This document shows, piece by piece, positions 1-5,066 of a DNA stretch of 5,066 bases. The stretch is from an uncultured Anaerolineaceae bacterium (lineage in GTDB: Bacteria > Chloroflexota > Anaerolineae > Anaerolineales > Anaerolineaceae), in contig CALCQT010000458.1 in NCBI GenBank assembly GCA_937894825.1, forward strand, positions 1 to 5,066, read 5' to 3'. Made by a program: the position numbers and the translations under genes. The notes under the pieces were generated by a model. The model made no database searches. It was not told the DNA's origin and saw only the letters and a list, made by a program, of their open reading frames with translations. How positions within the stretch are numbered: the stretch's first letter is position 1; every line of letters starts with the position of its first letter.

Positions 1-54
1 GGTTGAAGATTTCAAACGAAGTGCATGCGCAGCTCGCTACGCTCGAAATGACAA
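1..54. repeat. Right end of a further MITE-like element (partial)
   Basis: This is the right-hand portion of the same element, ending with the inverted-repeat arm CTCGAAATGACAA at 42-54. Its left part lies outside the window. It shows that the array holds at least three elements. Confidence 0.7.
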
Positions 55-82
55 TGGTCTTCGAAATGGAAGTGGTGGCAGT
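55..82. repeat. 28-base spacer between elements (repeated at 264-291)
   Basis: The 28 bases from TGGTCTTCG to GGCAGT are identical at 55-82 and 264-291. Because the spacer repeats perfectly, the array probably grew by duplication of element plus spacer rather than by independent insertions. Confidence 0.7.
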
Positions 83-263
83 TTGTCATTTCGAGAGGAG
101 CGAACACAGTGAGCGGAAAGAGAAATCCTCAAAGATTATTTGGGATTAAAATCGGTTTTGAGAACGATAGGATACACATTACGGTTGATGGTTTTAGATT
201 CATTATAGGGGTTGAGGATTTCAAACGAAGTGCATGCGCAGCTCGCTACGCTCGAAATGACAA
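83..263. repeat. 181-base MITE-like element, copy 1
   Basis: The element begins TTGTCATTTCGAG (83-95) and ends with its exact reverse complement CTCGAAATGACAA (251-263), giving 13-base perfect terminal inverted repeats. Inside these the arms continue as a looser inverted repeat (GAGCGAAC... against ...CTCGCTACG, and AGAAATCCTC against GAGGATTTC). It has no coding capacity. Elements ending in GTCATTTCGAG are, from memory, a common class of short dispersed repeat in several bacterial phyla. Its origin as a mobile element is inferred; no clear target-site duplication was found. Confidence 0.75.
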
Positions 264-291
264 TGGTCTTCGAAATGGAAGTGGTGGCAGT

Positions 292-472
292 TTGTCATTT
301 CGAGTGGAGCAAACGCAGTGAGCGGAAAGAGAAATCCTCAAAGATTATTTGGGATCCCAATCCACACCAAGAACGATTGGATACTCATTACAGTTGATGG
401 ATTTAGATTCATTATAGGGGTTGAAGATTTCAAACGAAGTGCATGCGCAGCTCGCTACGCTCGAAATGACAA
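292..472. repeat. 181-base MITE-like element, copy 2
   Basis: Same length and same 13-base terminal inverted repeats as the copy at 83-263: TTGTCATTTCGAG at 292-304 and CTCGAAATGACAA at 460-472. Similarity to the other repeat units ends one base after the right arm, so the array boundary coincides with the element boundary. The centre, around 356-370, is a different sequence from the equivalent 147-161 in copy 1. Confidence 0.75.
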
Positions 473-480
473 TATATTAG

Positions 481-669
481 AATAAAGCAATACCGGAGAA
501 AACTGATATAGATAAGATGAAATTTGATGCTCTGGATACACCTGTACAAAACATTAATAAAATTACCGTGACAGAAAATCGGGCAAGCAATGAAAAGTAG
601 TTCAACCGGCAGGGGGAGTTGAATCGTGAATTGAAACGGCTGATAGCCGATTTGGAGGAATTGGGATAA
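481..669 (+). pseudogene. Decayed 3' end of a DUF4391-like gene
   Basis: One frame is open from 481 to a TAG at 598-600 and then again to a TAA at 667-669. The tail after the amber codon reads FNRQGELNRELKRLIADLEE, a charged, probably helical or coiled-coil segment. From memory this matches the C-terminus of DUF4391 proteins (pattern EKQFNRxxELNxELRRLxAELE), which often sit just upstream of type III mod genes next to a helicase. In that alignment the amber stands where Q is expected, so a single CAG-to-TAG change would explain it. No start codon or N-terminal domain remains; similarity is cut off by the repeat array ending at 473. The final TAA overlaps the next ATG (TAATG), as in an intact operon. 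The family name is unverified; that it is a broken gene end is more secure. Confidence 0.5.
654..658 (+). promoter_or_regulatory. Ribosome binding site of the HEPN gene
   Basis: GGAGG lies 10 bases upstream of the ATG at 669, inside the final codons of the upstream gene remnant. It is the clearest Shine-Dalgarno match in the window and fixes the start at 669. Confidence 0.75.
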
Positions 670-1565
670 TGTTTTTAAACGCAAAGGCACTTGAAAAACT
701 TCGAATAATTATCAATGGTGATAACACACCTGATTATCGTAGCGGTTCCCAACTTGTCACATTTTTCAATGCTCTCGGATCTACCGATAACTACAGCCAA
801 GGATTTCCCTCAAGATGGGTATTCACAGATGAAAAGTTAAACACAATAAACGGTACGCCTGAGATGGACAAGTGCATTCGAAATACTTTCGCAGTTGTAA
901 ATTATGTCGGGCGAATAAATGAATTGGATTCATTGATTACCGATTTCAATCAATATTTGGCCTTTGATAAATGGTCTGTTGTCCGTGACAACGACATAAT
1001 TACTTTCAAACGGCTTGACAAAGTAGTCGTTGACAGCGAAAAAAGAAATCATCCCGAAACTAAGGAAGACGAATTTCTCAAACAAACTTTCAATGTTAAC
1101 GTCGATTCAATGGGTTTGGACTCAAATCTAAACGATATTATAAAATTAAGACTCAAGGAAATCGAAATCTGTATTGCGAACGGAGCATCGCAGGCGTCAA
1201 TCATATTAATCGGAAGCGTTTTGGAAGGTATGCTATTGGATATGGCTTTAAAATACCCTCAGCAATTTAATCAAGCAGCTTCTGCTCCAAAAGACAAAGA
1301 ATCAGGTAAAGTCAGAAAGTTCCAGGACTGGACGCTAAGTAACTTTATAGATATTGCATCCGAGGTTGGTTTATTGAAACAAGATGTTAAAAAATTCAGC
1401 CATGTGGTTCGGGATTTTAGAAATTATATCCATCCATATGAGCAGATGTGTACGCAGTTTTTTCCAGACAAGCAAACAGCACTAATTTGCTTTCAAGTAT
1501 TAAAAGCAGCAATAAGTGAAATCGGCTCGTTCCGCAAGAGTCAACAAGAAAGACAACACCAATGA
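669..1565 (+). CDS. AbiJ-like abortive infection protein with HEPN domain
   Basis: A 298-residue soluble protein with no signal peptide or membrane segment. Residues 1 to about 115 resemble an AbiJ-type N-terminal domain, with a YRSGSQLVTFFNALG segment at about 23-37 and FPSRWVFTDEKL after it. A charged linker follows (about 116-150), then a helical C-terminal domain (about 155-290) of HEPN type. The HEPN signature is R248-D-F-R-N-Y-I-H255 followed by proline, which fits the Rx4-6H motif of HEPN RNases. Proteins of this architecture are associated with abortive phage infection; the usual model is RNA cleavage when triggered. The start has a good ribosome site (GGAGG, 654-658) and overlaps the upstream remnant's stop. 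Its own TGA overlaps the mod ATG (ATGA), so the two are probably translated together. It is AT-rich (32-42% GC in sampled lines), unlike the GC-rich start of mod. The HEPN call is firm; the AbiJ N-terminal call is from memory. Confidence 0.75.
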   Translation: MFLNAKALEKLRIIINGDNTPDYRSGSQLVTFFNALGSTDNYSQGFPSRWVFTDEKLNTINGTPEMDKCIRNTFAVVNYVGRINELDSLITDFNQYLAFDKWSVVRDNDIITFKRLDKVVVDSEKRNHPETKEDEFLKQTFNVNVDSMGLDSNLNDIIKLRLKEIEICIANGASQASIILIGSVLEGMLLDMALKYPQQFNQAASAPKDKESGKVRKFQDWTLSNFIDIASEVGLLKQDVKKFSHVVRDFRNYIHPYEQMCTQFFPDKQTALICFQVLKAAISEIGSFRKSQQERQHQ

Positions 1566-3484
1566 ATAAATCCGATAAAATGAAATTTGAAACCCCGGAC
1601 CTTACCGCACAGAACATCGAGAAAATCGCAGCGCTGTTCCCGAATGTCGTCACCGAACGGCGAGACGAAAACGGCACCTTGCAGCGCGCCATCAACTTTG
1701 ACATGCTCCGCACGGTACTGGGCGATGAAGTCGCGGGAGACGAAGCCTACGAATTCACCTGGGTGGGCAAGCGCGAAGCCGTCGTCGAAGTAGGACGCCC
1801 CATCCGCAAAACGCTCCGTCCCTGCATTGAGGAAAGCAAAAATTGGGACAGCACCGAAAACCTGTATATCGAAGGGGACAACCTCGACGTACTCAAACTG
1901 CTGCAGGAGAGCTATCTCGGCAAAGTAAAGATGATCTACATTGATCCGCCCTATAACACCGGTAACGACTTTATTTATCGCGACGACTTCACCAAAAGCC
2001 GGGATGAGTATGATGACGAGGCTGGTATAACCGATGAAGACGGTGAACGTTTGGTCAGAAATACGGAAAGTAACGGGCGCTTCCATTCAGATTGGTGTAG
2101 TATGATGTATCCGCGTCTCGCTCTGGCAAGGAACATGCTCCGGGAAGACGGTGTGATTTTTATCAGCATTGATGATAGTGAAGTCGCCCAACTGCGAAAA
2201 ATATGCGATGAGGTTTTTGGAAATGTGTTCTTTTTAGGAGCGTTTCAATGGCATCGAAGGCAAACCGCCGACAATAGAAATTTTACAAGGATTTCGGTTG
2301 ATAATGAGTATATCGTCGCATATGGGAAATCAATATTAGCTCGGCTCAATGGACGTAATATTGATGAATCGAAATACAAGAACCCTGACAATGATCCTCG
2401 CGGGCCATGGGCAAGTATTGACTTATCAGGATTAGCGACAGCAACACAAAGACCAAACCTTCACTATGATATTGTCGAACCAAACACAGGTATTTTATAT
2501 CCTCCCAATCCGAACCGAGGTTGGTCAAAAAGCAAAGAGAATGTTGACAAGATGATTTTAGAAGGGCGTATTTTATTTCCTTCCACTATAGAAGGTCGCC
2601 CTCGAGAAAAAAAGTTCTTGTCTGAATTACGAAATTCGGTCACTGGTCTTTCAACATGGCTTGATTCAGAAACTGTTGGCTTCACAACAAATGGAACACG
2701 AGAGGCCACTGACATTCTATCAGGAAAATATTTCGATTTTCCCAAACCCGTAAATTTAATTAAGCTATTTATAGAACAAAGCACCGAACCGACAAATGAT
2801 GATAGGAATGATATTTTCCTCGACTTCTTTTCCGGCTCCGCCACCACCGCCCACGCCGTCATGCAACTCAACGCCGAAGACGGCGGCAATCGGAAATTCA
2901 TTATGGTGCAACTCCCTGAAAAAACGGATGAAAACTCCGAAGCCTACAAAGCGGGCTATACGACGATCTGTGAGATCGGTAAGGAACGCATCCGGCGGGC
3001 CGGCGAAAAGATTAAATCCGAGGTCGAGGCGCAGAACCTCCAATTAAAACTGGATGAGGAACCGAAAAAAGTCCCAGATATCGGCTTCCGCGTCCTGAAA
3101 CTGGACGACAGCAATATGAAAGACGTCTATTATGGTGCGGGCGCCTACCGCCAGGATCTGCTCACCAAACTGGAATCCAATATTAAAGAAGACCGCAGCG
3201 ATATGGACCTGCTTTACGGCTGTCTGCTGGAGTGGGGGCTGCCGCTCTCGCTGCCGCACGCGCGAGAGGAATTCGATGGCGTCACACTGCATACCTACAA
3301 TGACGGCGATTTAATCGCTTGTTTCGCCGACCGGATCAGCGAGCGAGTCATCCGTGAAATAGCCGTCCGCCGCCCGCTGCGGGCCGTCTTCCGCGACAGC
3401 AGTTTCGAAAGCAGCCCGGAAAAGATCAATATCGAGGAGATATTCAGCCTTATCGCGCCTGAGACCAGAATCAAGGTGATCTGA
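1562..3484 (+). CDS. Type III restriction-modification methyltransferase (Mod)
   Basis: This 640-residue protein has the normal length for a type III Mod subunit, which transfers methyl from S-adenosylmethionine to adenine N6 in a short asymmetric site and gives Res its sequence specificity. The Mod N-terminal region (1-120, with NIEKIAALFPNVVTE and ENLYIEGDNLDVLKLLQESY) leads to catalytic motif IV, D128-P-P-Y131, within MIYIDPPYNTGNDF. The SAM-binding motif comes later (D421-F-F-S-G-S-A427). Motif IV before motif I is the beta-class order. The specificity region lies between, about residues 210-419. The C-terminal domain ends RAVFRDSSFES...APETRIKVI, typical of Mod, so the gene looks complete. 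The ATG overlaps the upstream stop (ATGA) and has no convincing Shine-Dalgarno of its own, suggesting coupling; a second Met at residue 7 is a weaker start. No simple-sequence tract that would give phase variation was seen. Confidence 0.95.
   Translation: MNKSDKMKFETPDLTAQNIEKIAALFPNVVTERRDENGTLQRAINFDMLRTVLGDEVAGDEAYEFTWVGKREAVVEVGRPIRKTLRPCIEESKNWDSTENLYIEGDNLDVLKLLQESYLGKVKMIYIDPPYNTGNDFIYRDDFTKSRDEYDDEAGITDEDGERLVRNTESNGRFHSDWCSMMYPRLALARNMLREDGVIFISIDDSEVAQLRKICDEVFGNVFFLGAFQWHRRQTADNRNFTRISVDNEYIVAYGKSILARLNGRNIDESKYKNPDNDPRGPWASIDLSGLATATQRPNLHYDIVEPNTGILYPPNPNRGWSKSKENVDKMILEGRILFPSTIEGRPREKKFLSELRNSVTGLSTWLDSETVGFTTNGTREATDILSGKYFDFPKPVNLIKLFIEQSTEPTNDDRNDIFLDFFSGSATTAHAVMQLNAEDGGNRKFIMVQLPEKTDENSEAYKAGYTTICEIGKERIRRAGEKIKSEVEAQNLQLKLDEEPKKVPDIGFRVLKLDDSNMKDVYYGAGAYRQDLLTKLESNIKEDRSDMDLLYGCLLEWGLPLSLPHAREEFDGVTLHTYNDGDLIACFADRISERVIREIAVRRPLRAVFRDSSFESSPEKINIEEIFSLIAPETRIKVI
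2190..2818 (+). other. AT-rich target recognition region of mod
   Basis: This covers about residues 210-419, between the FISIDDSE segment that follows motif IV and the DFFSGSA motif. Sampled 60-base lines here are 33-48% GC (33% at 2281, 2521 and 2761). Flanking mod sequence reaches 62-63% (lines 1741, 2821 and 3241). The change at the 3' edge, near 2818, is abrupt; the 5' edge is gradual, about 2160-2220. In type III Mod proteins this central region holds the target recognition domain and is the part exchanged between alleles. Conserved Mod landmarks remain (GPWASIDLS, KKFLSELR, VTGLSTWL, VGFTTNGT), so the frame is intact. Confidence 0.7.
3473..3478 (+). promoter_or_regulatory. Shine-Dalgarno-like site inside the end of mod
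   Basis: AAGGTG lies five bases before the ATG at 3484 and is formed by the last sense codons of mod (K-V-I). It would support re-initiation at the small ORF whose start overlaps the mod stop (TGATG). Confidence 0.4.
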
Positions 3485-3651
3485 TGGTCGTACTATATGA
3501 TGCGGATTTATGCACAATTAATCCTCATACCACAAAAATGTTCCTCGATAACGAATTACAGGTGGATTCAGTTATCCGAATTTTTCAGATAACTGAATCC
3601 AACCGAAAAACCCGCAATGGCAGGCATAATGCGGCAAATAGCGTGAACTAG
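3484..3651 (+). pseudogene. 55-codon ORF, probable RhuM-family remnant
   Basis: The frame exactly fills the mod-fic gap: its ATG shares a base with the mod stop (TGATG) and its TAG directly abuts the fic ATG. The product begins MVVLYDADL and continues TINPHTTKMFLDNELQVDSV, then IRIFQITESNRKTRN. From memory this matches an early segment of RhuM (virulence) family proteins, pattern TINEHIKNIFxxGELDExSVIRKFRIT, and the first residues resemble the usual RhuM start (IVIY plus a polar run). RhuM proteins are about 300 residues or more. The ORF therefore looks like an N-terminal piece with an internal deletion and the rest lost. RhuM genes commonly lie within RM operons, so fic may have replaced one. 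The alternative is a functional small protein, or just a leader coupling mod to fic. No function is assigned. Confidence 0.5.
3563..3601. repeat. 14-base-pair palindrome between mod and fic
   Basis: TGGATTCAGTTATC (3563-3576) is followed after 11 bases by its exact reverse complement GATAACTGAATCCA (3588-3601). Inside the loop, GAA (3578-3580) can pair with TTC (3584-3586) across one mismatch, making a nearly continuous hairpin with a three-base loop. No T-tract follows on either strand, so it is not a standard intrinsic terminator. It lies within the RhuM-like ORF, codons 27-40. Confidence 0.85.
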
Positions 3652-4551
3652 ATGAACAAACTATCCATTCGTTTTTTTAATGATCAGGAAGTGCGCGCTG
3701 TTTGGCGTGACGAAAAATCCCAATGGTGGTTTTCAGTTTTGGACGTCGTCGGCGTTCTGCGGGGCGAAGAAGATTATCGCAAAAACAGAAATTATTGGAA
3801 GTATCTAAAGACAAAGCTAAAGAAAGAAAACAGTCAGTTGGTTAGCCGTACTAACCAACTGAAGTTGACGGCTGCCGACGGCAAGATGTATTTAACAGAT
3901 ACCTTAGATCATCAAGGGATTATCGAACTGGCAAAAAATTTTCCGAGCAAACAAGCCAATCGGTTTATCGAATGGTTTACCTACAGCGATGAAACCATTG
4001 ACGGAAAGAGCAAATCCAAGGCTTATGCCCTTTTTGACAGCTCTCTTCTTGAGACGATCGAAGTTGGCACTGTGAAAGGCTTGCAGCAAATTCACGGCTA
4101 TTTGTTTGGCGGGCTTTATGATTTCGCCGGACAGATCAGGACGCGCAACATCGCAAAAGGCGGTTTTCAATTCGCCCTGGCACGTTTTCTGCCGGAAACG
4201 CTGAAAAAGATCGAAGCCATGCCTGAAAGCACTTTTGATGAAATTGCGGAAAAGTATGTGGAGATGAACGTTGCTCATCCATTTCTGGAAGGAAATGGGA
4301 GAAGTACACGCATTTGGATTGATCTGATGCTGAAAAAGAACCTGAAACTGTGTGTGGACTGGAGCCTGATCAACAAGAAAGCATATCTGAGCGCGATGGA
4401 AAAGAGCGTATCGGATTCCATGCCAATCAAAGCGCTGCTGTACGCCGCTTTGACAGACAAAATAAACGATCGGGAAATGTTTATGAAAGGGATAGACTAT
4501 TCCTACTATTATGAGCAGGAAGATATACGAATGGGAGCCGAGGACGCATGA
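3652..4551 (+). CDS. BRO-N domain / Fic domain fusion protein
   Basis: A 299-residue cytoplasmic protein. Residues about 3-110 resemble the BRO-N domain of phage antirepressors and DinD-like proteins: [23 protein letters not shown], then [16 protein letters not shown]. Residues about 125-260 are a Fic fold with the active motif H209[11 protein letters not shown]220, a perfect match to HxFx[D/E]GNGRxxR, preceded by a flap region ([17 protein letters not shown], 158-174). Fic enzymes usually transfer AMP from ATP to a hydroxyl side chain of a target protein, and many are toxins. Near the C-terminus S284-Y-Y-Y-E288-Q289 sits where class III Fic proteins carry an inhibitory [S/T]xxxE[G/N] helix; Q replaces the usual last residue. 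The start abuts the upstream TAG with no clear ribosome site, suggesting coupled translation. The stop overlaps res (ATGA). The target is unknown. A 12-base-pair palindrome lies in the BRO-N coding part. Confidence 0.85.
   Translation: MNKLSIRFFNDQEVRAVWRDEKSQWWFSVLDVVGVLRGEEDYRKNRNYWKYLKTKLKKENSQLVSRTNQLKLTAADGKMYLTDTLDHQGIIELAKNFPSKQANRFIEWFTYSDETIDGKSKSKAYALFDSSLLETIEVGTVKGLQQIHGYLFGGLYDFAGQIRTRNIAKGGFQFALARFLPETLKKIEAMPESTFDEIAEKYVEMNVAHPFLEGNGRSTRIWIDLMLKKNLKLCVDWSLINKKAYLSAMEKSVSDSMPIKALLYAALTDKINDREMFMKGIDYSYYYEQEDIRMGAEDA
3834..3862. repeat. 12-base-pair palindrome inside the BRO-N coding region
   Basis: TCAGTTGGTTAG (3834-3845) and its exact reverse complement CTAACCAACTGA (3851-3862) flank a five-base loop, CCGTA. 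The codons give [11 protein letters not shown] (residues 61-71), a conserved part of BRO-N proteins just before AADGK. It is not next to a T-tract, so a terminator role is unlikely. Confidence 0.85.
4533..4537 (+). promoter_or_regulatory. Ribosome binding site of res
   Basis: GGGAG lies 10 bases upstream of the ATG at 4548, within the last codons of the fic gene; GAGGA at 4540-4544 is closer but too near the start. It supports ATG 4548, which overlaps the fic stop as ATGA. Confidence 0.5.
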
Positions 4552-5066
4552 AAATCCAATTCAGGCAGCAAAAATTCCAGGCGGACGCAGCCCGGGCGGT
4601 GTGTGACGTTTTCGCCGGACAGCCAGCCTTTTCCGCCAGTTACATGATCGATCAGGGACCCGCGCCGGAAGGCCAATTCGACTTTCGTACCATGGGCGCT
4701 GCGACCGGGTTCGGCAATCATCCCATTGTTCCCGAGCTGACCGACGCCATCATCCTGGAGAACATCCAAAAGATTCAGCGTACCAATCAAATTCCTTTGT
4801 CGAAGGCGCTGGATGGGCGATATAACCTGACGATTGAAATGGAAACCGGCGTCGGGAAAACCTACACCTACATTAAGACCATGTATGAGCTGAATAAGCG
4901 CTATGGCTGGAGCAAGTTCATCATTGTAGTACCCAGCATCGCGATTCGCGAAGGGGTTTATAAATCCTTCCAGATCACCGAAGACCATTTCGCTGAGGAA
5001 TATGGGACAAAAATCCGTTATTTTATTTACAACTCATCCCGGCTCACCGAAATCGACCGCTTCGCC
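4548..5066 (+). CDS. Type III restriction enzyme Res subunit (5' part)
   Basis: The first 173 codons of a gene that runs off the window; complete Res subunits are roughly 900-1000 residues. The sequence starts [18 protein letters not shown], the usual Res N-terminus. It reaches the Walker A motif T100-G-V-G-K-T105 (within [13 protein letters not shown]) and the following helicase motif Ia region, [18 protein letters not shown]. Res is a superfamily 2 ATPase with a C-terminal PD-(D/E)xK nuclease. With Mod it recognises two inversely oriented unmodified sites and cuts downstream of one. The DEAD-box and nuclease parts lie outside the window. It is GC-rich like the conserved parts of mod, which suggests that mod and res share an origin while the AT-rich pieces were acquired separately. 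Confidence 0.93.
   Translation, partial: MKIQFRQQKFQADAARAVCDVFAGQPAFSASYMIDQGPAPEGQFDFRTMGAATGFGNHPIVPELTDAIILENIQKIQRTNQIPLSKALDGRYNLTIEMETGVGKTYTYIKTMYELNKRYGWSKFIIVVPSIAIREGVYKSFQITEDHFAEEYGTKIRYFIYNSSRLTEIDRFA

Larger units (their letters stand above)
1..473. repeat. Tandem array of 209-base repeat units, cut by window edge
   Basis: The sequence beginning GGTTGA(A/G)GATTTC recurs at 1, 210 and 419, an exact 209-base period. By eye, copies 1 and 2 differ at about 18 of 209 positions (about 91% identity). The third copy stops after 55 bases at 473. No gene is supported here: short open frames in the array only read through the repeat. The array can also be parsed as terminal-inverted-repeat elements plus spacers, listed separately. 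It may continue to the left of the window. Confidence 0.95.

Noticed and set aside
109..397. Two overlapping short + strand ORFs in the repeat array
   Set aside because: They lie wholly within the tandem repeats, their frames differ between equivalent repeat positions, and they have no recognisable domain.
1..473. CRISPR array
   Set aside because: The period is 209 bases and the spacers are identical to each other, unlike the short repeats with unique spacers of CRISPR.
474..668. Promoter for the operon just upstream of the HEPN gene
   Set aside because: No convincing pair of -35 and -10 elements was found; the overlap with the remnant suggests that the promoter may lie further upstream or within the repeats.
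430..690. Minus-strand 86-codon ORF ending in CHFERSELRMHFV
   Set aside because: The CHFERSE string is a translation of the GTCATTTCGAG repeat, which gives spurious proteins in many genomes; the rest is antisense to the gene remnant.
1541..2086. Minus-strand 181-codon ORF opposite the start of mod
   Set aside because: It is antisense to conserved Mod sequence including the DPPY motif. Long antisense frames are expected opposite GC-rich coding sequence, and no family is recognisable.
1562..3484. Phase-variable mod gene
   Set aside because: Many type III mod genes switch by slippage in simple repeats, but no run of repeated two- to five-base units or long homopolymer was seen here.
3563..3601. 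Intrinsic terminator between mod and fic
   Set aside because: The hairpin is strong, but no run of T follows on either strand, the stem is AT-rich, and a terminator would separate mod from res.
4509..4988. Minus-strand 159-codon ORF opposite res
   Set aside because: It is a shadow of the Res reading frame, which has clear helicase motifs on the + strand.

Overview
This is a bacterial phage-defence locus built around a type III restriction-modification (RM) operon. All supported genes read on the + strand. The organism cannot be named from the sequence. Base composition is patchy: GC-rich stretches (about 60% in sampled lines) carry the conserved parts of mod and the start of res. AT-rich stretches (about 32-42%) carry the HEPN gene and the middle of mod. 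This mosaic suggests assembly by horizontal transfer.

Layout. Bases 1-473 hold a non-coding tandem array with an exact 209-base period. It is best read as 181-base elements with perfect 13-base terminal inverted repeats, separated by identical 28-base spacers. Bases 481-669 hold a decayed 3' gene end with one in-frame amber codon; its tail resembles the C-terminus of DUF4391 proteins. Then come an AbiJ-like/HEPN protein (669-1565), an intact type III Mod methyltransferase (1562-3484), a 55-codon ORF that looks like a RhuM-family remnant (3484-3651), a BRO-N-Fic fusion protein (3652-4551), and the first 173 codons of the Res helicase-nuclease (4548 to the window end).

How it works together. 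Mod would methylate adenine in an asymmetric site. Res with Mod would translocate on and cleave unmodified DNA. Two extra proteins with toxin-type folds sit in the same transcript: a HEPN protein with an RNase-type motif and a Fic protein with an intact AMP-transfer motif. They could act as a back-up that arrests the cell when restriction fails, but this is inference. Each junction is an overlap of one or four bases or a direct abutment (TAATG, ATGA, TGATG, TAG-ATG, ATGA). The chain includes the two apparent remnants, so the operon looks translationally coupled from end to end.

Most notable points: the composite HEPN-Mod-Fic-Res architecture; an AT-rich specificity region inside a GC-rich mod; decayed genes on both sides of mod; and two long near-perfect DNA palindromes, one in the RhuM-like remnant and one in the BRO-N part of the Fic gene.
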